Below, one piece after another: positions 36,360 through 49,176 of a stretch of DNA of 64,000 nucleotides. The notes below the pieces were generated by a model that did not search any database, was not told the DNA's origin, and worked only from the letters and a program-made list of their open reading frames with translations. The stretch is from Hydractinia symbiolongicarpus. Lineage: Eukaryota; Cnidaria; Hydrozoa; Anthoathecata; Hydractiniidae. The stretch covers positions 16,467,501-16,531,500 of the forward strand of contig NC_079881.1 of assembly GCF_029227915.1 (NCBI RefSeq), given 5' to 3'. How positions within the stretch are numbered: the first letter of the stretch is position 1; each line of letters begins with the position of its first letter. The position numbers and the translations under genes were made by a program.

Positions 36360-38340
36360 AATCAAGAAAACGCATTTGGGTATGTTTCTGAACAACTATC
36401 AATCTTTACTTAATGAAGCATACGTGCATCGTGCATAGTTAATGTTTAGTTGGTAACAAAGCAATAATGTATTGATAGAAAAAAAGATTTTCCAAACTAT
36501 TTACTTATAGTTTACAGTTCAACACAATAGTATTGCAACGTTTGGAGCGAGTCACGTTTGTGAAGGAGAGATGGACTAATTTGCCGTACTATGGTATTTT
36601 GCGTAGATCAAATTTCAAACAACATTGTTGCTTAATCGTAGAAAAAGCTCTGAAAGGCAAGTGCGCTTTCATAGTTTCATGAAAACGTCAATATAACCTG
36701 ACAGCTGCACCGTGAAAAAGAACAGCCTTCATTAATAATGAAAAAAACCTTAAAAGCTAAAAAAATTATTTCCCTTTCATAATTATAATAAAATGATTAA
36801 AGGGAAGTTATGGTGTTATCAAACTTGTTGACTGCTTCCAATGTTCTTAAACAAAAATAAAAATAGCAAAATAAACAAAAATACAAAAATAGAAATCTTA
36901 TTTTATATACCTTTATCATGTATAGAATCAATCTCCAACTTCCTGCTATTTATTTCTGTTGCAGCTTTAGTTTTACAAGGTGTTAAAGCGTGTAAGGCAA
37001 GTTAGTTTTTTATTCAGATTTGAGCGAGCTACTTGACAAGGTGAATACGTTGTTTACAATTTCGAGAACAAACAATCATGCTTAAAAAATGCATTTTTTA
37101 AAATTATTTGATTTTTTTAACAAATAAATGATTTTACATCATCCAAGTTGCAATATGAAATACTTCGCATTGAATAGTTTGTGTTATACTATAGATGGAA
37201 GAAGTTATATCGAATAGAGATTGATTCACCTTTTTGACGTCATAAACAAACAAACTGCAGAATGCTTTCTAATAATTTTGTTTAAAAAACGTGAAAGAAC
37301 AATTGCGGAATAAAAAATGAGAATTTCAGAAACCTAAGGATTACAAATATTTTATTTGTTCTTAAATTTTATTCTTCTTTGATTAACAAGACGCCAATGC
37401 AGAAGCTAAGTTCATTTTACTTTTCAATTTCATAGCGCGAGAGACTTTTGTGTTTCTTTCATAATTATAACCTGAAGAAATATAATGACTACATGTTAAG
37501 CATAATGCTTTTAAGTTATTCAGGCTTAGATGGGCCTTGATGAATTCTTCTAATTTCTGTTTTTTCTTGTGTCACAGCTATTATAATTAGACACAGTCTT
37601 TTCTATTTCTCAAACACACGTCTCGCTTTTGTGATAGGTCTTCCGCTTTTACACGATCAAATTTTCATATAAATTTAATCGTGTAACATATTATATGATA
37701 AAAATTTCTATGATCATATGTATAATAGCTTTCTTGTCGCGTTCCACAGTTAAAATTAACAATTGTCTTGAAACAAAAGGAGAAGGTGGAAATAGAAAAC
37801 GCAGGTACTTTAAAAAAAATCATTTTTGATTGCTTTGTTCAGTTACATTGTAATATCCCGTTCAAAAAGATTTACAGGGTGGGTTGGTAGGGGAAGGGGG
37901 GATGAAGTTTAGAAACAAATCTTTCCACCACTTAACCTAATTTAGCCCAGGAGGCGGGCGTTAGGAAAAGTTCATAATAATACACGGTATGTTATAAGTA
38001 CTGTAACATTATTTAATAGCTTTAAATGTATTGAACTTTCATTTTTTGGAAACTTTTATTTGGTTTAATCACCGGATAAAACTTCAGGGATAGCATTTGA
38101 ATTTTTTTCTGGCAGTCTGGTTGCTATGATGTTTGCAAAGAGAGCAGCAACAATAACGAAGAAACCATGTCGTATAACTTTGCTTATGACGCAAAAATTC
38201 CGCTAGCTGTGGAATAAATGATACTGTTCCTGAATATAAAGTTCTTTCACTGCCAATCCCCTGAATTTTCACGCACGTCTGTTAAAAACCCTAATTCTAT
38301 TTTCACCCCGATAATAATTGAAGACGTTTGTTTAAGTATT
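36360..38340. other. Upstream region of copy 2, no gene seen
   Basis: It should contain the promoter and 5' UTR exon. No supported coding or repeat feature. Confidence 0.5.
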
Positions 38341-38349
38341 TTAACTTTG

Positions 38350-38480
38350 CTAGTCGTTAGCCCGTGGAAAAATCCACGGGTTCGCCCGTCCTTTTTATAC
38401 CACACTGCGTGCGTCTCGCAACTTACGCAGCCAAGCTACCATTTTGCGTGACAGACAGATACATAGAAGTATACGGGTAT
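38350..38480 (-). mobile_element. Helitron-like 3' end
   Basis: On the minus strand a perfect hairpin CCCGTGG-ATTTTT-CCACGGG (38380-38361) is followed by CTAACGA and CTAG (ending at 38350), the arrangement of a Helitron 3' terminus. GGACGGGCGAA precedes the hairpin. No 5' end or Rep/helicase was found, so this is a fragment or non-autonomous copy of undefined length. Confidence 0.55.
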
Positions 38481-40178
38481 TATATTATAGGTTCTATAGG
38501 GTTTGATAGCGTTCAAAATCAATTTCTCAATTTGATAAGTCAAATCTGGAAATCGATATGTCAAATTCGCAGTCAAATTAAAGATATATCATTTTATTAT
38601 ATCAAGTTTTAAACTGATAAGCCAAGTTGCTAGAAAATCAATCAAAATTAGACAACGAAATTTATCCCTCCCTTTTACGAACTGGTTAGTAAAGGTTTTC
38701 TTGCTTCAACGCGTTGGTCCTATATTGAGAAATTTAATAACGAGATAAGTACATCTGTTATTTCATCCAGCTCTTTTTGCGTTGTTGCACTATCTAGTTC
38801 ATCAACAAACTCTAATAATCCAGTTGAGCCATCACGTTTCAGCACTATTTACTTTTATTTGGTCCATTACCATGTCAATATCATAAACCCATGGTTGTAA
38901 ACAGGAAAAACCTGCACACCTATTAAAAACTGAATGTAATCGCCATTATGGAAATTAAGTAATTTATACTATATGAACCTCTTGGAAACCATATGGGGAA
39001 AAGGGGATTGTTGGGGTCAAGATTGCCTTCCGAGGTAGCTTAAACTAGCTGAGCTGAGTTTTAATCTAAATGGCATGGATTAATGACAATAAAAATAAAA
39101 TGGCGCTATTAGCAGGTGGTCAATGCTAGGGTGACCAACACTAGGGATTCTGCTTAATTAATCGCTAGCTATATGGTCGTTGTATGCAAATCCATTTAAT
39201 TAGCAACATTTTCAAGCCTAATAAATAATTCTTATATCACGAGGGCGTACAATGCCTTCCTTAATTACAAAAAAGTATTAATGAGTTGTTAATTTGAAAC
39301 TTTGTTGCCTTCTTAAATGATGCGTATGTTCAAAGTGTAAAATACACAATTTTCTATTATCCACAGAAAAAAAAGTAACCGTATAGAGCTCTTTTCGATT
39401 GGCTGTAGCTGACTATGCATACAAATCTATACTTTCTCTAACTCTTTTATAGGAAGTGTCAGCATGTGATAAGCTGTAGGGCGTAGCTCCGTGTTACGAC
39501 TATACGGATGGTCACGTGCTATCTATTTTATACTGTACCATAGCCATAGACAAAGGCATGAATTTTTAGTGACCCTATGTATTATGAAGAAGAAATTTAT
39601 GTGTAAACCTTTTATTTGTCGTGGCTGTTTGCAATTCCAGACAAGAGTTTAGCTTTGTTTGTCTGTTTAAAATCTTGGAGGAACGCTCACTATCTAAATA
39701 GGTTAGAAAAGATATCTAATAATGATAACAGACGGGTCTTTTTTTATATTTCTACTGGGAGAGAAGTTTGACATTTACTAATTTAGAGACACGTTGTCAA
39801 CAACGTTGTCATTGTTCAACAGAAAACATTAAAACCGTATATTATACTTTTTTAATACTAGCTATATACGTAACAATACGGTTTTTTACTGCGTAATAGT
39901 TGCTGGTTTTTTAACTTTTATACTTCTACTGAAATTGTCCAATATTTGTAAAAACACTACTAGTATCTAGGTCCATACGACAGTTTTAAAAAGAGTAAAA
40001 TAAGAAAGAGTCAGAATAAAGTCATTGCGACGAGAACTTGTATCAGATCTAAACACTTAAGTCGGTGTTTTTTTTTAGAGTGCACCAAATTGCATTTTTG
40101 GGGTACCTTTTGTTTAAGACTGCTTTTCTAAATCATTTTTATCATTGCTACTTCAAATTTTAATGCAAAATAGAAAAA

Positions 40179-42322
40179 AGATGAAATATTCCAAATCTTT
40201 TTGTCCGGTTTCCATTGGGTGAGTGAATCAGTCGCAACTTAAGTGTAAAGTTAGAAGTAATTTAGGTATAAAGTTCGGAGTAATTTAGGATGAAAGCTTT
40301 TTAGGTGTCCAGGGATGAAAAATTCCAAAGTGAATTACTTCTGATCTATGAGAGAGATATTGTTTTGAAATTTCACCCACTGATTTTATTATTTCTAAAT
40401 TTTGAGAAGATGTAAAAAAATGTTGAAATGAGTAAAATAGGATGAATTATTCCAAAAATAGAGTGAAAAATTGATTGCAAAGTGGAATGTATTATAAACT
40501 CAGATAAAAATGAATTTATCGAATGATATTTGTCTAATCTTATAAAATATGGCAAGAAGTTTTAATAAAGAGTGATAGAGGATGGATTATTCCACTTTTA
40601 AGTTGGCCACAACAGAAAGCGTGTGATGTTTTATATTAATGATAGTAGACGAATGGTCTTCTTCAGTGTTTTATAGAAATTCTCGGAGTCACATGGTTTT
40701 AAAATAATCTCAACTTGCCAATTCAACTAAACTGAAGTGAAAATATCGCGAATGGAGTAATTTTGGATGAAAAATTCCATTTTTTAGAGATTTTACATTA
40801 TACTATCGATACTCTATTAAAGATTAACTTTACGCTATTAACTTCATTTTTTATTGTTACTGACAGTTGGTTCCACAACATAAAATTTAAAGGATGAAAT
40901 AATCCACACATTTTCAGGATGAAGTATTCCACACGCAAAAATCGTGATAAATTGAAATAATATTCGCGATATTTGCACTTAGTTAAGTTGAATTGGCAAA
41001 GTTCTGTTCTTACATTATGTCTTTGTTATAAGGTGACATTCGTTAATAATTATTTCCGTATCAATACCCTCCATTACCAATAAATAAGAGAAGTAATAAG
41101 GAGTGATACTGGATGAAAAATTCCAATTTCCTAAAATTTTTATTCTGTATAATTTTTAACCCCACTTGCGATAAAGTCTTTTATGTGTTGAAGGTTTTTG
41201 CCGTAACTTCAAGAAGACATTGCATTGCTAAAGATTCGAACGGTTTGAAACCTTTGCATTGCACTCTCTTGATTCGACGGGTAAGTTTTTATTTGGACTT
41301 GTCTGGGCATGTTTATTTTGTTGGGCATGCCAACGATTTAATAATTTGATTTGATTTGATGAGTTTGTGGATTTAAGCTGCTTTGGAGATGATTTTTCAT
41401 TGTCGTGGTGAGAATTGCACAAAGTCTTTCAGTACAAAATCCAACCAAAAGAAACCAATACCTGAATCTCAACCAAATATTGTATGTATTGAAAATATTT
41501 ATTATTGTCCAACGAATGGATGTTCCACCAAATCAAAGTACAAATCAACATTCCTACAAGTTGAACGATAAGCGTAAAACCAATAAAAGATGCTCATTTT
41601 GCGGAAATGTATTTGCTCAGAAATCGAATCGCGACAGACACGTTTAGAATGCGCATATGTTTCTGAAAAGGACATGTCAGACCCATATGGTCACTTCATT
41701 GAGAAAGGTGAAAAATATTTTAAAGGACTTTATTTGAAGTTAGCTCGCTCCAAAAATGCAAAAGTGAAACGGTTTAACACATTACCAACAAAGGTTATAA
41801 TAACACCTGAAGAAATTTGTGACAGCTATGTCGATTTTAATGATCAACTGGAATTGGACACTAACATTTACAATATATTAAATCAAAAAGCAAGTTTATA
41901 ATTTTTTTGAAACTGCTCTGAAAAGTCATTAATTTTTTTTGGAATATTTCTTGTTATTTCACTCTTAAAATTTCTTCTTTTGATTTTTCCATTCTATTAG
42001 ACTCCTTTTAGTCAGAAACATTAATCTTTGTTTAACTAAAGTTGTACTAAGCCTAATGTGAAAACAATGTTTGATATTTCGTATTTCCCTAAGTTTGATA
42101 TTTGTTTGGATTGTGTTACCAGTTCTTTTCCCTTGCTAGTTTGTTAAGATGTTTGGAATAATTAATCCTCTGTTACTCTCGAGGATACGTGTTAGCATAT
42201 GTATCAATAAAATGTCATTTTGTTTGAGAGGTATATTGTAACTAAAATTGTTGTATTAATTTTTTTCTACCGCGTGTTCCATTGTATTTCGATTTATTGT
42301 TTTTTTTTGGAATATTTCATCC
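40179..42322. mobile_element. Candidate DNA transposon with subterminal GGATGAA-ATTCCA motifs
   Basis: A 15-bp motif close to GGATGAAWWATTCCA occurs at 40179, 40313, 40440, 40580, 40765, 40892, 40917 and 41111, all in one orientation, often preceded by GGAGTAAT or GGAGTGAT. At 42308-42322 it is in the opposite orientation (TGGAATATTTCATCC, followed by AATTCTACTCCG), with a partial inverted copy near 41940. Motifs facing each other around a zinc-finger gene relic resemble subterminal transposase-binding sites. I could not find clean terminal inverted repeats or a target duplication, so the borders are approximate. Confidence 0.45.
41383..41901 (+). pseudogene. Broken C2H2 zinc-finger gene
   Basis: Three frames carry fragments in order: FHCRGENCTKSFSTKSNQKK and YYCPTNGCSTKSKY (frame of 41383); KRCSFCGNVFAQKSNRDRHV, followed by an in-frame TAG where a linker residue would sit before NAHM; then a tail (LARSKNAKVKRFNTLPTKVI) ending at 41901. 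The Cys, Phe and His spacing is that of C2H2 fingers. It lies inside the repeat-motif region 40.18-42.32 kb and is probably the decayed gene of that element. Confidence 0.55.
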
Positions 42323-43499
42323 AATTCTACTCCGAAAATAGTTTTAAAATATATTTCGTTGTTTTATTATACATTATCCTTCAAAACTATCATCGTTTAC
42401 TAGCTTCTTACCTAAATATTAAAACTTGTTTTTGAAGGCTTATTACGATGCTTGGTATGATAACAAGGTCGTACTAAGGTATAAAAAACTTGATTTTAAA
42501 CCGATTTTAACAAAGGGGTTCGCTCTATACAATTTGCGGGGCTGATTGAGCCGACAATACTTCCAGCTGTTATTTTAACTTTATTAGTACACCAAAAATT
42601 TGTTGCTGCAATCATGGACGAAATTTGTGAGTCTTGGAGAATTAGAGTCGGGTATTTTGAAATCATCAAAAGTTCACAGAAGGCTTGACGTCAGTACGAC
42701 CATTTTTAAGAATTTTGGAACCTTCCTGAGTCCCGACGTGGATTCTTTCGTTGCGTAAAAGCGCTAGATAATGCCACTAGAAAATTTTAAACGCTGTCAG
42801 TCTGGCCAACTTGTGCGCCAAAGTAGCAAACATTTCACCTTTTCAGCCTTGTATAAAAAATGATGAGACAACTGCTTTAACAAACTCTTTAACATTCAAT
42901 CCAGCGTTAATTATCGTTAAAATAAAATTTGTTCTGCAAAATACATATTGCTAAAATCAAATGTCTGTTTAGACGAAGAGAGCAAACCAGGTGAAACGTC
43001 ATATTTTTCCGTAATATGGCAATATTACACCTTTTTTTAAAAAGAAGCTAGTTGATAAGAAAGTCAAGGTTAAGGTTTTGGCAAAAATTTGGAACGTATT
43101 AAAAACCTGCTCAGTAAGAAGAAGAAAAATAATGTAATTAGAACTACTAGAAAGCAATTATTTTATTTCACAATTTCTTATCTTTTACTAGTATACGTGC
43201 ATGTTTTTTACAATAATTTCAACGCCTATTTCTTGCAATCCCCAAAATATTTATTTTCTTTTCGAAATCATACTTCCCTATTTTCCAGAAAAACATAAAC
43301 CAAAAAAGAATTAAACAAAAAAGTGTTAAAAAAGCACAGTTTTTCTCAGCTGAAATTTGGACGGTTTAAAAAATAAAAAAATAAATAAAAGGAATTAAAC
43401 AAAATAGAAAAAGGAAATGAGAAAAATAAATTGAATAAAATATTTTTCATTATTTATTCTTTTAATTATATATCAAATTTGATTGATATCGGAATTATC
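42323..43499. other. Intergenic, no gene seen
   Basis: AT-rich sequence downstream of the peroxidase gene; nothing recognisable. Confidence 0.5.
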
Positions 43500-43505
43500 T
43501 TTATT
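43500..43505 (-). terminator. Polyadenylation signal of the peroxidase gene
   Basis: AATAAA on the minus strand begins 8 nt after the stop codon, giving a very short predicted 3' UTR. Confidence 0.6.
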
Positions 43506-43512
43506 GATTGCA

Positions 43513-44692
43513 TTAGTAAGGTCTCTGTTTCCAGTAATGGAGATTAATTCCTGGTATTGACCCGCATACGTAGCGTCTTGCACCACTATTGAAAGCTTTA
43601 AATGCTTCTTTTTGCAGCGAAACTACTCCATGTAGGTTATCACAAAGGACTTTTGATAGTGTGACTTTTTTGATTTCGTGGAGCTGACGTGAAGTGAAGA
43701 CACCATGGTGTTGGTAAAAAAATCGATCCCCCGTCCTTAATCGCTCGAATTGATCTTTTATAATGCAATGAAAAGTTTCGCCCAATGGTTTACCAGGGAG
43801 TGGAATCTCACTAATACCAGCTGCAAACAAATCGATGTCGTTTGGATTCTTGTAAAGGCTTTTTAGTTTGGGTATAGCGGCAGAGTGAACTATTCCATAT
43901 AAATCATAGTAACTTCTTATGGTCCTTAGGCCACAAGCTTTCCTCCAATGTCCATATGTCGGTACACCATGGTCTCTGGCACGTTGGATGTTTAGGGCAG
44001 TTAGATCCCGATAATCTGATTGACTGGGAGGAACAAAAAGACGGCGCACGATGTCAAAAGAAAATGTTTCATCAACTTCTTGTGATTGATTACCAAGCAA
44101 ACCGAAAGTGAGAGATTCGATGCCAAATTTTCGAACAAAGGTAACGTTGCGAAAGGTTTCTCGGATGGGAAGATCGGGAGCCACTTTATCAAAATTTTTG
44201 TTCAGCAATGCCCATGAATTAGGCACCAAACTGTGTCCAAATCTAAAGGCGGATGTAGAGAACCCATTTGAAACGGAGGGATCAACGTGCGAACTATATC
44301 CTTTGTGTGGACCCAGATTAATTAAAAAGGGCAGGAATTCGTTGTATGTTATGTGTTGAAGCATGGCACCGACAATCTTCCTGCTCGTCTGGAAAAGTTG
44401 ATATTCACTCCAATGTGGGTTTAAATATTTTAGCTTCCTTGCGATTCTGTTATGTTCTCTGACCCAAATAACATGCAGAACATGCAATGCAGCATTTTCG
44501 TCTGCTCTAGTTTCACCGGCTAATGAACAGCCTGTGGCTCGTTCGCAATTTGTTTTTCTTAATGGGAGTAAACCATTTCTTTGTATTTTTAATTGTCCAG
44601 TACCTATCACAGAGCATATGATTTTAACAACAAAAAGAAAAAAAGGGAAAGAAAAAATCGTACAACATTGGAACATAGCATTAACATCAACA

Positions 44693-44724
<32 letters not shown>

Positions 44725-47700
44725 TACAACAATCGGCTTACCATCGTTTTTTCTCAAAGTTTTACTCCTTTCGAAATCATTATCATAAATTTGCGAACCA
44801 TCAATATAAGCTGATAGCACATTGATGAATTCACGACGAGATGAGTATCTACTTTGACAGGTTGGTACAGATCTACCAAGGGACGTACATTCTGCCGATG
44901 ACAATTTAAATTTGATTGGAAAACATGGATACTTGTATGCCACATTCAAATTACCACAACTAGAGAAATACATAAGTATAAAGTAAGGCTATTTTGGATA
45001 TAGAATAAAAAATTAAGAAGTCCAAAAATTATCTATAACATTTATCACGTTTATCAAAAGCTGCTTGAGTGTGAATACAACGTTTAAAAAACTTCTTTAC
45101 CTTTTGACGTCACATTCTGCATGAGGTGTAAGCGATATATCATGATCCAAAAATTGTCCATAAGCCATAAACATGACGGACAGACCTTTCTTTGTATGTT
45201 GAGTATTTTTCTTGGACATTTGAAATAACTTTTGGCACACTTCGTTAGCGTGCGGTACTTTTGGAACTGTATTTGGATATCCATATGGCAATCCGTGAGT
45301 GCTTGCAACATAAGAGGCAGCTACAAAAGAAGAAGTATGCTACTGGTATCCTTATCGGTAAAAAAAGTTGGCAATAAAATTAGTCAGCAAAAATAAAAAG
45401 TCGGCAAAAATATTAGTCACTTGGACAAAATTAAGTCACTTTTTGCCGACCAAATTTTTGAATTTAGTCACTTTTTGCTGACTAATTTAGTCACTAATAA
45501 AAAATAATTGCATAAAACTAATAAAAATTAGCAGCAGGGAAAAAAAAAAGAAAAAAAGTTAGGTCGGAAAAAAAATGTCGGCAAAAAAGTTTGGTCTTTA
45601 ATAAAAAAGTCAGCAAAAGTTTTAGTCGGCAAAAAATATTAGTCAGCTAGCCAAAATTTAGTCACTTTTTGCCGAATTTTTATACCTATAAGGTATATTA
45701 TATTATGTTATGTAAAATTTGCTTATAAAAAAGCCCTAAACATTTGTTCGCTGATAGAGTGCAAGATTTATAGGCTTAACTATGGGAAAGCTAAGGTAAT
45801 GACAGCATGTATACATTGCAAACTATGGACGTGCGTTTATTGACTGTCTCCATGTACTGGTTAGCAACGAGGAAACACATGTTGTTGCATAACAAAAATA
45901 TCTTACGCGTCATCAATGGTTAAGCGCCTTTTTAGCTAAAAGCCGATTGTGGTCGCACTGAAGCATGGTTGCAATTGAAAAATGCGTTTAGTGTAATGAA
46001 ATTTTTAAATGACGTTTTAAAAAAAAGACAGCTGTCCAGGTTAACGGCACAGTTTAAACAAAATTGAAAATTGTATTCGTCCTCTTTTTTTCGGTGCATG
46101 TTTTTTAAGCAAGTAAGAATTCAAAATCAGGCTTATTCGAAAGAAGAATCAGGCTTAGACTATGCTGACATTATGCTGACTTTATGCTGTTTATCACAGA
46201 ATCAAATTAAAAATTTAAATGTTGCTTAAACAATGGTGCGATAAAATGCATGGGTAAGATGGCAGGGTCCATATTCTTACCTGGTACATGTTTCTTGTAT
46301 TGGAAAAATTAGAAAATCTATTATAAACTGTGTTTTTTGTATGCTTCAAGTTCCTTAATTGCTTCTGCTCATTCAATACGTTTTGCTCAATAAACTTTAG
46401 TTAGAATCTACAAAGAGAACTATTCTAATAAATATAAAGAAAAGCATCAACTTACGGGCAAATCTTCTCAAAGTCGTGTTTGCTGCACCTTGAGTTGGCC
46501 TGTGAACATTATTACAAACTCCGGAAAGTGTTCGATATTCGTTGTATCCATACCCATAATTACCTGGACAAACTGCGTGTGTTATCACGTCCATACAGTT
46601 GCTATACGTCGTGCCTAAGACGGAGAAAAATTCACATTATATGTAGAAACACAATTCCTAAATTGAACAATCATTAGATTTACTAAAGCTCCTCTCCCTG
46701 AATAAACCCCACCATATACTCCTAAGAAATTTAAAACTTAGGGTAACAACTGTAAAATTGAGCCAACCAACAATAAAAACCTTAGGGAGAAAATAATATT
46801 AGGCAACAAATATCTGCAAAATATGTGCAAAAACAATTATAATTTTCTTCTTCTCTTAGTTGTGTTAGCAACTTTTTTCATTGGTGTATACTTGCCGCAA
46901 CTATAAAGCGATCGTTCTCTGTACAACAATTAGCACCACCTCCCTCCCCCTGGCAAAAAATAGACTGGAAAGATTATTGCTTGCGAGAAGGTTATTGCTT
47001 GCGAGAAGATTATTGCTCGTGAAAGGATTATTGCTTGATGAGATTATTGCTTGATGAGATTATTGCTTGCGAGAAGTTCGTTGCTTGCGAGAAGATTACT
47101 GCTTGCGAAAAGATTATTGCTTGCGAGAAGATTATTGCTTGTGAAATGATTATTGCTTGTGAGAAGTTTATTATTTGTGAGAAGGTTATTGTTTGTGAGA
47201 AGATTATTGTTTGTGAGAAGATTATTGCTTGTAAAAAGATTATTGCTTGTGAGAAGATTATTGCTTGTGAGAAGATTATTGCTAATGAAAAGATTATTGC
47301 TTGTGAGAAGATTATTGCTTGTGAAGAGATTATTGCTTGTGAGAAGATTATTGCTTGTGAAAAGATTATTGCTTGTGAGAAGATTATTGCTTGTGAGAAG
47401 ATTATTGCTTGTAAAAAGATTATTGCTTGTGAGAAGATTATTGCTTGTGAGAAGATTATTGCTAATGAAAAGATTATTGCTTGTGAGAAGATTATTGCTT
47501 GTGAAGAGATTATTGCTTGTGAGAAGATTATTGCTTGTGAAAAGATTATTGCTTGTGAGAAGATTATTGCTTGTGAGAAGATTATTGCTTGTGAGAAGGT
47601 TATTGCTTGTGAGAAGATTATTGCTTGTGAAGAGATTATTGCTTGTGAGAAGATTATTGCTTGTGAAAAGATTATTGCTTGTGAGAAGGTTATTGCTTGT

Positions 47701-49120
47701 GAGAAGATTATTGCTTGTGAGAAGGTTATTGCTTGTGAGAAGGTTATTGCATGTGAAAAGATTATTGCTTGTGAGAAGATTATGGCTTGTGAGAAGGTTA
47801 TTGCTTGTGAAAAGATTATTGCTTGTGAAAAGATTATTGGTTGTGAGAAGGTTATTGCTTGTGAAAAGATTATTGCTTGTGAAAAGATTATTGCTCGTGA
47901 GAAGTTTATTGCTTGTGAAAAGATTATTGCTTGTGAAAAGATTATTGCTCGTGAGAAGTTTATTGCTTGTGAAAAGATTATTGCTTGTGAGAAGATTATT
48001 GCTAATGAAAAGATTATTGCTTGTGAGAAGATTATTGCTTGTGAAAAGATTATTGCTTGTGAAAAGGTTATTGCTTGTGAGAAGATTATTGCTTGTGAGA
48101 AGATTATTTCTTGTGAGAAGGTTATTGCATGTGAAAAGATTATTGCTTGTGAGAAGATTATTGCTTGTGAGAAGGTTATTGCTTGTGAAAAGATTATTGC
48201 TTGTGAAAAGATTATTGGTTGTGAGAAGGTTATTGCTTGTGAAAAGATTATTGCTTGTGAAAAGATTATTGCTCGTGAGAAGTTTATTGCTTGTGAAAAG
48301 ATTATTGCTTGTGAAAAGATTATTGCTCGTGAGAAGTTTATTGCTTGTGAAAAGATTATTGCTTGTGAGAAGATTATTGCTAATGAAAAGATTATTGCTT
48401 GTGAGAAGATTATTGCTTGTGAAGAGATTATTGCTTGTGCGAAGATTATTGCTTGTGAAAAGATTATTGCTTGTGAAAAGATTATTGCTTGTGAGAAGAT
48501 TATTGCTTGTGAGAAGGTTATTGCTTGTGAGAAGATTATTGCTTGTGAGAAGATTATTGCTTGTGAGAAGATTATTGCTTGCGAGAAGGTTATTTCTTGT
48601 TAAAAGATTATTGCTTGTGAGAAGATTATTGCTTGTAAGAAGATTATTGCTAATGAAAAGATTATTGCTTGTGAGAAGATTATTGCTTGTGAAGAGATTA
48701 TTGCTTGTGAGAAGATTATTGCTTGTGAAATGATTATGGCTTGTGAGAAGATTATTGCTCGTGAAAGGATTATTGCTTGTAAAAAAATTATTGCTTGTGA
48801 AAAGGATATTATTTGTTACATCATCTTTTACACTTTTAATCTATCCACCTCTGAATTGCTATAAATTATTATAACTGTAAGGCTGTCTGCAAAAAGGCTA
48901 TTTTACTTATCATAAAAGAGAAAAAAATAATTACTTTCCTGTTCAATTTAAAAATTAGTAAATACAATAAAAGCTAAATTGCAGACAATTACAGAGTATG
49001 CAGTAAATTTAATAATGTACCTGCAACTCTGGCTTCAGACTGTGGTAGTGATCCATACGGATGATAACGGGCTGCTGCGTATGCAACAAAAGCAACCAAA
49101 AAAACTCCAATAGATTTCAT
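43513..49120 (-). CDS. Secreted animal haem peroxidase (peroxidasin/myeloperoxidase superfamily)
   Basis: Five coding exons: 49120-49021 (signal peptide MKSIGVFLVAFVAYAAA), 46614-46456, 45320-45101, 44959-44742, 44603-43513. Phases agree; the total is 1788 nt (595 residues). Family motifs in order: YRTLSGVCNN; QFLDHDI with the distal His and calcium-site Asp; YIDGSQIYD; GETRADEN with the catalytic Arg and the Glu of the haem ester link; WVREHNRIA; FRFGHSLV with the proximal His; LNIQRARDHGVP. The reaction is H2O2-dependent oxidation of halides, thiocyanate or phenolic/tyrosyl groups outside the cell. There are no Ig, LRR or transmembrane domains, so it resembles a plain secreted peroxidase, not full-length peroxidasin or thyroid peroxidase. 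Exact subfamily is uncertain. Confidence 0.93.
44685..44733. repeat. CATCAACAACAA simple repeat in peroxidase intron 4
   Basis: An imperfect run of CATCAA and CAA units directly precedes (plus-strand view) the donor of the 44959-44742 exon. It can be read through as Val/Asp on the minus strand, which makes the intron look coding. Confidence 0.7.
45350..45693. mobile_element. MITE-like element in peroxidase intron 2
   Basis: The ends CCTTATCGGTAAAAAAAGTT and the complement of the sequence ending ACCTATAAGG at 45693 match imperfectly over about 25 bp, with TAT on both outer sides. The interior is made of inverted and direct copies of AGTCGGCAAAAA and TTTAGTCACTTTTTGCCGA, so the whole can fold into a large hairpin. 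Confidence 0.55.
46972..48816. repeat. 18-bp minisatellite, about 100 copies, in peroxidase intron 1
   Basis: The unit is GATTATTGCTTGTGAGAA with G/A variation and rarer variants (GCTAATGAAAAG, GCTCGTGAGAAG). Variants recur at multiples of 18, for example the GCTAATG variant at 47281 and 47461 (180 bp apart) and at 48001 and 48361 (360 bp apart), so blocks have been re-duplicated. Because 18 is divisible by three and the unit has no stop, more than 500 codons stay open in two frames; these are not genes. Confidence 0.95.
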
Positions 49121-49167
49121 TTCTCCTTGCTGTGTTTGAAATGACATACAAAGGAATTAAGCTAACC

Positions 49168-49175
49168 TTTTTATA
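49168..49175 (-). promoter_or_regulatory. TATA box of the peroxidase gene
   Basis: TATAAAAA on the minus strand lies about 48 nt upstream of the peroxidase ATG (49120). This spacing would leave a 5' UTR of only about 15-25 nt. It is predicted by sequence and position only. Confidence 0.55.
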
Positions 49176-49176
49176 G

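Noticed and set aside
44534-44814. Plus-strand Ser/Thr- and Asn-rich ORFs
   Set aside because: They are antisense to the peroxidase exon and a CAA simple repeat.
47035-48733. Two long plus-strand ORFs of 522 and 526 codons
   Set aside because: They are frames through an 18-bp minisatellite without stops, antisense within the peroxidase intron.
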